A stretch of 64,000 nt of DNA, from contig CM054134.1 in the NCBI GenBank assembly GCA_028751875.1, forward strand, positions 41,235,330 through 41,299,329. The letters are read 5' to 3'. A program made the position numbers and the translations under genes. Below are positions 54,895-64,000 of this stretch, one piece after another; position 1 is the stretch's first letter, and the number at the start of each line of letters is the position of its first letter. The notes under the pieces were generated by a model that worked only from the letters and a program-made list of their open reading frames with translations, did not search any database and was not told where the DNA came from. The DNA comes from Rapana venosa. Its lineage: Eukaryota > Mollusca > Gastropoda > Neogastropoda > Muricidae.

Positions 54895-57741
54895 ACACAC
54901 ACACACACACACAGGTGAACCCACAGTTGAACTAATACAGTGTAATAAAAGTCTAACATGTGGAATGACAGTGGAAAGAAAAACAGGATCAAGAATGTTC
55001 TTTATAGGCAGCAGTGTAGTTAATCATATACTCATCAATGTCATCTTCAAGAACATCACCGTCATAATAACCATCAGTTATCAATGTTCTCATTATGCTC
55101 ATTATATCAATCAGCTGTATAAACAGAGGGTATTTCAATGCCTCCCATAATTCATTGAAAAGGGGAGGATGGAGGCAAATATATCTTAATCACATTTCGT
55201 TGTGGAGGATTTTTAAGTCATTCTCAAACCAAGGCCATATACTGACACCATTTTCCATGGAAATCAGTACACTTTAAGTTTGTTTTGGTAACATACTCCG
55301 CTTTAAAATACTTTGAATCTTAACTGCCTTCTGAAGGCTATATTTGTAACAGCCTTTTTCACACTTGCATTCATATATAAAATGCACAAACTATGATGTA
55401 ATAAAAACATTAATGGTTCTTAAGTATCTCACTGTTCCCACAAAGTACATGTTTTGCAAGATTGAGCTTACCTGTGTAGTCACATTCACTGAGCTTATCT
55501 GTATAGTCAGTCACTTTCATTGTCCTCCCTTTGAACATCATTCCATGGACTGTGACCACATTACACAATCAGGAAAGAGGATCTATTGTTTCACTTGGTT
55601 CTTAAGGGAACAGAAAGATACATCTCTTCAAGATCTCCATCTTTTGCAGGGTAGCCTTAGCAGCAAATATTGACATTTTAATCAATGCATCTAGATTTTT
55701 GACTGAAGTCATACAACTTCACACTAAAAATCACAGAAAATGCCAAAACATACCAAAAAGAAAATCAGAAAAATTCCCCTTAAAGATAAAAAAAAGAAAA
55801 GGAAACAGAAAATCAACAGCAATGATTGGAAGTCAAATGAAATGGTTACTGACTTAGCCAGTTCTGCGTTGACACTTTGTTTCCATGTGAATAAAAAACC
55901 CAAAAAAACCCACTTTTCTTTTCTTTTTAAATATGGCTTCAGCACTGTTTTTTAAAATCCCTTTTCTCAATTTTGAAATACAACTTATTCAACAAAGTTA
56001 CTGCAGTCCACCACAATCTGTACGATCTGCTTTCATAAACTCATTTCCAATGCAAATTTATGACAAGCAAATTAACTGAGAACATGCAAATAATTCACTG
56101 ACAGACTCCAAACTCACTTTGGTGGAATGGGCGGTTTGTTCTGTGAGGAAGCTGGGGGTGGGCTGTTGAAGGCGTTAACAGCCCTGACGACCTGACAGGC
56201 CTGTCGTAAAGACTCCTTGTACTCCAGCCGGGCCCGTCGTGCAACATTCCGCATCTCTTTCTCTGCCTCCTTCGCTTTGTCCTCTGAAATAACACAGTGC
56301 TTCATTGTCCAGTCTGATATGATTTAACTTCTGAAATATGTTACATTATTTCCATGTAACAGTCAGTGACCAAACAACAGGATCAGCAATCATCATCACA
56401 CCTTTATCATCTGGAGTAGTAATTGTTCAAGATGAATTAAAATCAACTGAACACTACTTTCAGTCATGGCAGATTTCTCTGAGTGAAATTTAGGCTGCAC
56501 TTCCTGGGAAGAGTGTATTACCACATGAACATCACCACCCTTTTTTTTTACCTGTTTGTACGAATGTGTACTCGTTTCCCTTTGAGAGTAGTGGGAGTAA
56601 TTTATCTGTTATTACAACCTGAGAAAGTATTATGTTTTTAACCTATTTCATTCATCATCATTTTGGTGGTGGTGGGACAGGGGGGATGAGTACGTGGTAA
56701 GAGCCGGTCAGAGAGGGCTACACAAAGGTACTGGGATGCACTATGCCTCTCAGCCACAATTTTTAAAAATATGTTGCAAAATCCAGTCCACTATGGATCA
56801 GATATGAGATTTCTTTCAAGACGGATTCATACTTTACAGTGTGTCTGAAGTGTGGAAAAAAACAGGACAGCAATGAAACTCACCATTGATTTTCCAGGAC
56901 TCCTCCACCTCTTTACTTCCTTCCTCCACCTGTTTCTCCAGTTCCTGCCGCTGGTTTTTCCATTTGACATAGATTTCTGAGCTGCGGCGCTTCTTCTCTG
57001 TTTCCACCATTTCCATGGACCTACGTCGTAGACGTTTCTGCTCATCCTGAGAAATGAAATGATCGTCTTTGTGACATTCTTTTTTTTTTTATTAATGTAT
57101 TTTAAAATATGATGAAGCTCTCTTTCATTTTCTTCAATGCTTATACAAAATTTGCTTACATTCTGAATAAGGCTTAAATCAAGTTTATCTTTTACATTTC
57201 CAAAACTACTAAATCTTTTTAATTTGTGTGACAACACCAAAGGAAAAAAAAAGAGTCCAGAAAATAACTTCTTTTTGTTCCTCAGCTAAAGCTCAAACTA
57301 TTACCAAATAGTGAGATTTTTGCGTTCAGGGATACAAAGAAATAACTAAACATTAAAACCTGATTCTTATAAACTTTAAAATTAGGGCCATATTCATCCA
57401 CCAATGTTTTTTGGGACTGCCATGACAAAACTCTGCCCATCATAGGACCTTCTTTATTTGAAAGTTTGCTTATAATAATCCATCACAAGACCATGGCAAA
57501 AATCTGTACATCTTATGCAACATTCATGCTGTTTCTTACACAAACATTGATAACTTTTTGTATGTTCAATATAGCTAGACAAGCATAGGGGGAAAAAATC
57601 AAAGGTGATGACTAACTAGTAATACTGACAAAAAATATACCAGAAATTAAACTTTAAATAGCAATATCAATATTGATACAACATTAGTTGATGCTTTAAC
57701 AAAAATAGATTTAAAAGAACCAGATAAATATCTACATACAT

Positions 57742-57804
<63 letters not shown>

Positions 57805-60800
57805 GAGGAGAGGAGGAGGAGAGAGTGAGAGTGAGGAGTGAGTGAGTGAGTGCGTGCGTGCGTGCGTGCGTGCGTGTGTGTGTTTGTGAGTGTATACAAG
57901 CATGTGCGTAAGTGTGAACAAGTTTAAATATGATTATGCATACCAACCTACAAAACTATATATGCGTGTGCCAGAGTGTTTACATAAACACTTAAGCATT
58001 TATGTATACACATATGTGATACTCAACCATGAAATGAATCACTTTGCACCTAATCCACTTTTTCACTATGAGCCAGGTAGGCAGGTGGGGGTCAGGTTGT
58101 TGATTTTGAAATTTTGTTTGATTATAAAACTATAGCCATTATTCTGCCTTGTAAAGAAATATCCAAGGCATAATTTTGTTTCCTTTTGCTTTTAAACGTA
58201 TTTTAAGAATGCCCAAACCCTCAATCTAACCACCTGTTACGATGCTAAACTTGTCATTTTCTCATTTTGTCCCTTCCTGCAGTCTATCCTTTCACTTTTG
58301 TACTAACTTTTAGTAGAACTGTTCAATTATTAATGTATTTTTTGTATTCAATAGGCACTTTATTGCAAATTAATAGCACGCCCTTTACTAAAAATTTACC
58401 TCTGGTGCAATGTGACTCAATAATGTGGTGGAGCATCACATATACAAATGTATGTGTGTGTGTGTGCATGCATGCGTGCGTGCGTGAGTGCATGTGTGTG
58501 TGCACTGCACACGTGTGAGCATAATATCTTGTATGTATTGTTGTCGACGTTTGCCTTGGTATACAATCATGAAGGTGTGTTTGTGAAGCCCATGGGGAGA
58601 TGGCAGTACAGGCCACCAGCGGTTTGCCTTTGGCAGCACTCACATTGAGCTCCTGCAGACGCTTCTGCTCTCGCTGTTCGTACTGATGCCGCAGCTGAGC
58701 TATCTTGGCCACCTCTTCTTTGGCTTTTTCGTTGGATTTGCTTAGCTCCTCCTTTTGTCTGTCAGTGATACACAGCATAGATTGTATGTAAAACAGGCCT
58801 TTTTTCTTTCTTTTTTTTAAAGTTTGTCATGATGTATGCATTGTTAAGACATGAAATAACTGGTATGAAGCACAACGTTATTTAAAATATTTTTAAAAGC
58901 TTACTTTAGATATTCAGAACATGCAATGCAAGCATGCAGCTCTCTCTCTCTCTCTGCAAAACTATTCTTTTTAAAAAGAGGTACAGAACCTTTGAATCAT
59001 ATCTCAATTATAAATTACCATGATTATAGTTACTGTTGGTGGCGGTATCAGCGATTATTGTTACATAGGACAATAATGGAGTACTACTGATATTACTTTA
59101 TAGTTTTGAACATCATACTGTTTCAATAATCAATGTGTCTCTTGTTGATACAAGTTGTTAGACTGTAATTCAAGCAACAAAAACATGATCTCCTGAAAAC
59201 TGTTCATGCTTTTTAAAAGAAAACAACAATAAATAGTTAAAAGTTCATGCATAATAATCACAAATAAAATAAAAAAATTTGAAGTTTAACAACAACAGCA
59301 GCAAACACAGCAGCAGTAACAATACCGTATTCACACATACAAACAGAATGAGTTTTATCAACATCTGACATAACATTCTGATACTAGTGGGAAATTATAA
59401 AGTAATGTGAAAAATTGTTTTTTTAACATCTTCACAATATTTTTCATTCTCAGCTTAGTGTGATTATGTACCAGGTTTTTTGTGCACTGTGTGTATAATT
59501 ATGCTTGTGTGTGCGTGCGTGTGTGTTTTGTTTGTGTGAGTGCTTGCATGCATGCATGTGTGCATGCATGTGGTGTGTGTGTGTGCGCGTGCGCATATGC
59601 ATGCGTGCGTGTATGTGTGTGTGCATGTATGTGCGCATGTGAGTGTGTTGTGTGCATGTATGCATGTATGCGTGTGATCAAATTCTACTAAATCAACCCC
59701 TAAGCTCATGACTGATCTGCTGTGTATACAGGTCATTAAACTGTTTTGGGGTGTGTTTTTTTAATTTTTAGAAGCTTGTTTTGCTTAATGACACTTTTGC
59801 TTGATATACTGATCATGTTTTTCTAGTGTTTCTGTTCAAATGCAATATCTGAAATACTGATGGGTAGTTAATTAAATATTACACCCCATACCTTTTTTCG
59901 TTATTGTTTTCTAATGCCATGCATCTAAGCACTAAAATCATAAAAAAGCAAAACATGCCCTGTGTGCCTCTTTGAGTCTTCAATGAACACTTTCCTTATT
60001 TATGTCTGAATGAAAATCTTACCAGTAAAAATGCAGTTTTAATATGTATTCAAACAAAACTAATGAAACTAATGCTACAAAAGCATAGAGCTGCTTAAAG
60101 AAAACACACATAAGGGTATTTTTTTCACTCCTCCATGCTCGATTTTAACAGACTACATTCTTGCATTTTGCAGTTCAAACAGACATGAGCATATCAAGTA
60201 ACCATGAACCAACATATGATACAATAATCATACATGTCACTGTTTCCTTACTCCATTTCCTTTTTAAGTCGTTCATTTTCCTGCTGTATACGAAGTTTTT
60301 CCGCCTCTATCTTTTCCTTCAGATCTTGCTCTTCTTTCTCCCTGTAATAGTAATCAGTGTTAACATCCACTCTACATGATCATAGTACATTCAACCATAC
60401 AGAACACATGTATATATAAACATGCAACATCACTGTCAATGAATATTCCTTACTTGTTCCTAAAATGGTGACCTACACTTATCTACCTATCTAGGATGTG
60501 AGAGGTCCACAAAGTACAACCACACCCTATACTTGATGCTCCCTCCCCATTCCACCAAACCTTGCCAAGTGGTCAGACTATTCATCTTTCTGGTGAGAAA
60601 CCTAAGGTTTCCTGTGCAGCCTATACCTACCCCATGTAAAGGAACCCAAGTGGACAAGAATTGTCCCACTGATCTGTGAACAAATCTGTCAAAACAGGGA
60701 AAGGACACAAAACAAGGACTAGGGGTGCTCTGCTACAGCAAGACATTTATTTCCCTACAACCAGTAACCCAAGTTTTACACAGGTATGTCAGCTGTGATC

Positions 60801-63104
60801 ATCACAATATGATTAACCACACACTGATACAATAAATGCAGCACAGCACTGTAACTCACAATACACCCTGATCAAGCAATACTGTTTTAAAAAGAAGTGC
60901 TTGTAATATACACAGAGACTCTAAAAATATTGACCAACTCTGATCATTTCAAATGTAACACATACAATTATGAACAATTGTGACATTCAATACTTTTCAC
61001 ACTTCTGAAGTCAGATAATTCATACTACATATTGGACAGGGACATAATTACATGTTCCCTTTGACAAATCACAAGATTTAAATTCTCATCAATGACAGGT
61101 CACTCTTTCCTTAAGTATACTGAAGCTTCTTCCTATTGATGTTTGTATTCTCCTCACATGTATTTGTATATACTCATGCCAAAAAACCAGCCTGATTAAA
61201 AAAAAAAAAAAGACTTAACATCTATTTTGCAAAATAGTCCTTCTCCTCTACCTAAAACAAAGAAGAAAACATGGACATGAGAATGCCTTTACAGTTTCTA
61301 CATCTTTTATGCATGGGCAGCAGAACTGGAAGCTGGGATATGAGGACATGGAGAGGAGCAGTCTAGAATAGTCTAGAAAGTTGGGAGTAAAACAGAAGTA
61401 GTTGTATTGTCGACCCCCTGGTATGTCTTTTCATCTTGCATATTTATTACACAACAAACCATGCCCATGCAACCTCAGCTGAAAGCAACCAACTGATAGA
61501 ACATCCTCACCAAAAGCAACACTAACCACAGTTCTGAATCACATGCATGATCTTTTCCAGAATACTGACCTGTAATCTCTGAACACTTACCAGTACCACT
61601 CAAGAGAGCCGACTTCTATAGTCAATGCAAGTTGTATACATTTTAACCTCTTTTTAAGTATTTAGCATCTAACTTTACATTCTTGCTGAATAAAACTGCT
61701 GCTGTTTCACAGTAACCTGCTGTCCTTCTCTTCTCTTCTCTCAGTTCCCTTACCAGGTGAGATGCCTAATGCCTGGCCTTCTCCTACGCTCACAGTTTTT
61801 GTGTAGGAGGTCTGCCAACTGGCCTCAGCCAACACATTCTGACTTCAGAGCAGCTCATTTCATTCTACAGGTTGCATGCTGAATATGTTTGTGCTCCATA
61901 ACCCACTGAATGCAACATGAATGACAGGATCTTTATCAAGCATACTTGATTTTCTGCATGTATACATACACAAAGGGTGTTTTGACCCTAGCGTATCTAC
62001 ATGTAACATTTGAAGTTGACCTCGGAGATCATAAAAATTCCCATGCTCAACTCATCAGACACTGATGCTGAGATTCAAACCCACGACTTTATGGACCCAC
62101 AGGATTGAAGTGAAATGGTCTTAACCACTCAGCTACAGTGTCCGTCATTTTGTTACAATTTACCAAGACTTCTAAATAACTGAAACCCTTTAGAATACCA
62201 ACATTCAAAAGTTCTTATCATTTCACCATACCTTTACAACTGGTAACAAATTAATGCACTGGTAGAAGCACACCCACAAAAACTGATGTAAAAAAAAAGA
62301 AAGCAAGAACTACATGCAGTTAAGACAAATTTCACCAAAAATCTCTCACAATACAGCAGCACACAATAAACCAAAAGTGGTTCTAATGAGAAAACATGCA
62401 AAATCAAACATTTTACTTCAGCAATTCTAAAAACATTACATTCTTTGAAAACAATTTTTAAAAATCAGTTTTACAAAAGCATTAGGTGATGCTGATTTCA
62501 TGACTACAATATACATATAAAGAACTTTATAAAAATTACATCTTCATATTTTAGGTCTGCTTCTAAAGAAACAATAAGCAACAATGTTAGACATCTCAAA
62601 ACAGCCAGTTATGGAGAAATTTGAACTGATTACTTCCCCCCCCCCCCCCCCCCCCCCCCTCCCCCTTATTAAAAGGTCATACATCTAGCAATATTTTCTG
62701 TTATCTATTCACTGATAAACATGGTAAAAATATCAATTCACAAATCAATGCAAAAACAGAGTGGAACAAAATTCTAAAATGCGCTTATGTTTTTTTTCTG
62801 TCATAAAAGAAGCCATGCATATGCAGATTCCCTGTCCTGCCCTACCTTTCTCTACATTTAGCATGTACACATACACAATACTTTACTCACTAAACAGTCG
62901 TCTACAGTCATACATATCACAAGTTTTGTACTTCATGCACTGCCTACTTGAGAGCCATAGCCTCCTTCTCTGCTTGCTGCTGTGCGTCTTGCTGGGCCTC
63001 CTGCTCCAGGATCTCCTCGATGCTGAGATCGCTTCTGTGATCCCCCATCACCCACACCCACTCACAGCCATCGGAGCCTTTCAGAAAGTCCACCTTCTTT
63101 CCTC
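50727..63104 (-). CDS. SH2D4B: SH2D4A/SH2D4B-like SH2 adaptor gene, 3' part (8 exons; 5' end outside window)
   Basis: Minus-strand exons in order: 63104-62948, 60341-60252, 58758-58644, 57046-56884, 56283-56118, 54654-54494, 53745-53525, 50846-50727. Phases agree at every junction and the total is 398 codons counting the stop and one split codon. The protein has the WVWVMGDH segment conserved near the N-terminus of SH2D4A/B, a long charged coiled-coil middle ([18 protein letters not shown] and similar), a Pro-rich [11 protein letters not shown] linker, and a C-terminal SH2 domain: WFHG, then GAFLVRVSE (phosphotyrosine-binding Arg), CKHFLID and DYWDLF. These proteins are cytosolic adaptors. 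The mammalian role of SH2D4A in receptor/STAT signalling is known family background and not visible here. The invertebrate copy may predate the A/B split, so the symbol is provisional. Confidence 0.93.
51601..51990 (-). repeat. Unrecognised 129-codon open frame, probably a SINE
   Basis: The minus strand is open here. The DNA has a B-box-like TGAGTTTGAGCTCC and ends with AAGTCGCTCTGGGTCTATAC, like the tails of some SINE/LINE pairs. The translation has no known domain, so I favour a non-coding SINE over a gene. It sits inside an intron of the SH2 gene on the same strand. Confidence 0.4.
51998..53400 (+). mobile_element. tRNA-derived SINE (family 3), split by a later insertion
   Basis: The left part, 51998-52089, has the head AATAGCCAAATCGTTAAGAC and GGGTTTAG (weak B-box). 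The right part, 53150-53400, reads GGGTAGGGATTTTTCCAATC, then CCCAGCATGCAT and GGAATGTGTTGGCTGAGACC. Removing 52090-53149 restores a sequence collinear with the reverse complement of the SINEs at 900-1265 and 61795-62150. Confidence 0.85.
52090..53145. mobile_element. Non-autonomous piggyBac-type element (MITE-like), 1056 bp
   Basis: The ends are CCCTTTGCTGGGCACAGC and, reverse-complemented from the right, CCCTTTGCTGGGCATAGC: inverted repeats of 18 bp with one mismatch. TTAA flanks both sides (52086-52089 and 53146-53149). A CCCTTTG start and TTAA duplication are the hallmarks of piggyBac. The interior has no transposase. It has two diverged tandem segments (GGATTGTAATGAAATAAAAA and GGATTTTGATAAAATAAAAA) and a CG-rich part with several CGATCG sites that contrasts with the AT-rich intron. 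Confidence 0.88.
53525..53745 (-). CDS. SH2D4B: SH2D4-like exon: core of the SH2 domain
   Basis: Phase 1 to 0. It encodes (G)[54 protein letters not shown] and [16 protein letters not shown]. The Arg of FLVR (beta-B5) is present. VRVSE replaces the more common VRES, as in vertebrate SH2D4. Acceptor TGTTGACAG, donor GTAAGG. Confidence 0.97.
53746..54493. other. Intron with LINE 3' end and CA microsatellite at donor
   Basis: Contents: a LINE fragment (54108-54400, minus), a CA run at about 54411-54480 immediately inside the donor on the minus strand, and nothing else. Confidence 0.7.
54108..54400 (-). mobile_element. 5'-truncated LINE: reverse transcriptase C-terminus
   Basis: The minus-strand open frame includes [40 protein letters not shown] and NRERWRRLI, the usual C-terminal landmarks of non-LTR retrotransposon ORF2 (RLRWFGH, GRP.KTW, DR.RWR). 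The frame is uninterrupted for about 85 codons, so this insertion is younger than the ones near 28.7 and 30 kb. It ends with an A/GA-rich tail (54108-54125). Confidence 0.85.
54494..54654 (-). CDS. SH2D4B: SH2D4-like exon: linker and start of SH2 domain
   Basis: Phase 2 to 1. It encodes (K)[38 protein letters not shown] and [14 protein letters not shown]. The IxWFKEEQ...TGKIAPWFHG layout before the SH2 core matches SH2D4B. Acceptor GTTGTAG, donor GTGAGTGTG running into a GT/CA repeat. Confidence 0.94.
54655..56117. other. Intron with CA/CT microsatellites
   Basis: 54700-54915 is a compound (CA)n/(CT)n block. The rest shows nothing recognisable. Confidence 0.65.
54700..54915. repeat. Compound CA/CT microsatellite
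   Basis: Alternating blocks of CA and CT repeats over about 215 bases. Confidence 0.95.
56118..56283 (-). CDS. SH2D4B: SH2D4-like exon: charged helix and Pro-rich linker
   Basis: Phase 1 to 2. It encodes (E)[38 protein letters not shown] and [17 protein letters not shown]. This corresponds to the KQAREDYKRL...PPLPPKP part of SH2D4B. PPIPPK could bind an SH3 domain (inference). Confidence 0.93.
56284..56883. other. Intron with SINE fragment
   Basis: 56460-56600 contains a family-2 fragment on the minus strand (reverse complements of CATGGCAGATTTCTCTGAGT and the TTTAGGCTGCACTTCC segment). I see nothing else. Confidence 0.6.
56884..57046 (-). CDS. SH2D4B: SH2D4-like exon: coiled-coil segment
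   Basis: Phase 0 to 1. It encodes [40 protein letters not shown] and [14 protein letters not shown]. It aligns with the KKKQDEEINQIEEER...SWK region of SH2D4B. It is highly charged and helix-prone. Confidence 0.93.
57047..58643. other. Intron with GA tract
   Basis: 57275-57330 is a dispersed fragment (CCTCAGCTAAAGCTC and AATAGTGAGATTTTTG). 57745-57800 is a (GA)n run followed by GTGC repeats to about 57890. GT/GC low complexity lies at 58450-58510. I see no exon. Confidence 0.65.
57745..57800. repeat. (GA)n microsatellite
   Basis: About 55 bases of GA, grading into GGAGAG and (GTGC)n. Confidence 0.95.
58644..58758 (-). CDS. SH2D4B: SH2D4-like exon: coiled-coil segment
   Basis: Phase 2 to 0. 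It encodes (E)[38 protein letters not shown]. Acceptor ACTGACAG, donor GTGAGTGC. The charged heptad-like pattern fits a coiled coil. Confidence 0.93.
58759..60251. other. Intron
   Basis: The only recognisable content is GT/GTGC-rich low complexity at about 59475-59680. Confidence 0.65.
60252..60341 (-). CDS. SH2D4B: SH2D4-like exon: 90-nt coiled-coil exon
   Basis: Phase 2 to 2. It encodes (K)[29 protein letters not shown](E). Acceptor ACTATTACAG, donor GTAAGG. It was short enough to be missed by ORF length alone. Its frame fits both neighbours. It is symmetric and so could be skipped in frame. Confidence 0.9.
60342..62947. other. Intron with full-length SINE and poly-C
   Basis: Contents: a family-3 SINE at 61795-62150 (minus) and a poly-C run at 62636-62659. 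The rest shows nothing recognisable. Confidence 0.65.
61795..62150 (-). mobile_element. Full-length tRNA-derived SINE (family 3), minus orientation
   Basis: The minus-strand head has GTAGCTGAGTGGTTAAGACC (A-box) and GTGGGTTTGAATCTC (B-box), then a body with CAACTTCAAATGTTACATGT and CCTGTCATTCATGTTGCATT. It is collinear with 900-1265. Confidence 0.85.
62948..63104 (-). CDS. SH2D4B: SH2D4-like exon: conserved N-terminal WVWVMG segment
   Basis: Phase 1 to 2. It encodes (x)[40 protein letters not shown] and [12 protein letters not shown]. The GKSVHWKLG.DKEVWVWVMGEH segment of vertebrate SH2D4 aligns with it. Acceptor GTTGTGCAG, donor GTAGGCA (overlapping an in-frame TAG, so read-through would stop at once). 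Confidence 0.94.
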
Positions 63105-64000
63105 CTGCACAACAGCAAAGTCTGTGGTTTGATTTCAATGTGTGATGGGAGACTGCAGTACAGCAGTACACAGAAACACACACATGCATACACACATGCA
63201 AACACAGAGACACACATGCATGCATGCACACACATGTGCATGTGCATGCACGCACACACATACATATGCATGCGCACACACATACATATGCATGCGCACA
63301 CAAACACACACTCACTGATATGCTTTGTTGGGACTATTAATTGTTACTGGTTGGATGAGTGAGTAAGAATGAGTTGAGTGCAAGCGCTTTGATTTGTTTT
63401 TGCAAGATACAGCGCTATACAAATTCCATTTACTATTATTATTATTACTGATATGCATGTATGCGTGCGCGCACACATACACACACACCATTATCATGCC
63501 TTCTTGCTTACTTCCTCTTTCAGAATGAAATTATTGAATGGTAGAACCTTTTTTCTTTTAAATTGACTAATGAATTAAGAAAAAAATTATAACAGATTCA
63601 ATTCAATATAATATAAATAATTCTATCATCTGCAGTTTTATATATCTCACTCACTCATGAATATATCTCAATTTTTTAAAGAAAAACAACAAAGAAGTAA
63701 CTGCTGCAATAATTCAAAGACAATGCAGCATACATATCAATAATATCATCAAATGATAACTAACTGGGAAGGAAGATAGTGAGGGGGGTGAGGAGAAGGA
63801 GTAAAAAGAATGGGTGACAAGTATGACATCTTCTCATCTTGGCTTAATTTTGTTGTTATTGTTATTTGTTAATGTGCATTAAATAACCCCTTTCAAGACC
63901 AAAATTGTTTTCACTGTGATTGTTTCTTATCACCTAAAGACTACATTTTAGACCAGTGGGAGACATAAAAAATGAACAAACACACCAACATTTTGCATTT
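63105..64000. other. Intron upstream of first visible SH2D4 exon
   Basis: Contents: CA/GC-rich low complexity at 63170-63320 and a LINE/SINE tail (TGCAAGCGCTTTGATTTG, AGCGCTATACAAATTCC, (ATT)n) at 63375-63450, plus strand. I see no upstream exon in this stretch. Confidence 0.65.

Overview
This is eukaryotic (animal) genomic DNA, not prokaryotic. The coding signal lies in short exons with canonical GT..AG borders, split by AT-rich introns packed with CA/GT, CT/GA and poly-G/C microsatellites, tRNA-derived SINEs and 5'-truncated LINEs. The repeat style and the divergence of the two proteins from human suggest a lophotrochozoan, most likely a gastropod mollusc. That placement is an inference; nothing here fixes a species.

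Two convergent genes account for all the coding sequence I can support. (1) Plus strand, 1381-31329: the 3' part of a cyclin-dependent-kinase-like gene of the CDKL2/CDKL3 group, best match CDKL2. Eleven exons run from the end of the kinase N-lobe, through the HRD, DFG, TDY and APE motifs, to a long Lys/Ser/Pro-rich tail and a TAG stop. The first exons, carrying the Gly-rich loop and the ATP-binding lysine, are upstream of the window. (2) Minus strand, 63104-50727: an SH2D4A/SH2D4B-type SH2 adaptor. Eight exons are visible, from the conserved WVWVMG segment through a coiled-coil middle and a proline-rich linker to a C-terminal SH2 domain and TAG stop. The N-terminal ~60 residues are off the right edge.

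Layout: 1-1380 intron with a SINE; 1381-8592 kinase-domain exons and start of the tail; 8593-31329 tail exons in large repeat-rich introns; 31330-50726 a ~19.4 kb spacer between the two stop codons with no supportable protein gene, presumably both 3'UTRs plus intergenic DNA, holding three minisatellites and a TIR-bearing element; 50727-63104 SH2D4-like gene; 63105-64000 intron.

The two genes face each other tail to tail, and I see no functional link between them beyond proximity. The most informative non-genic structures are: a non-autonomous piggyBac-type element (52090-53145) inserted at TTAA inside a SINE, whose empty site can be read from a paralogous SINE; a SINE that shares its 3' tail with a CR1-like LINE; simple repeats lying directly on splice sites in both genes; and a reading-frame break in one kinase exon that looks like a one-base error or an unusual splice.
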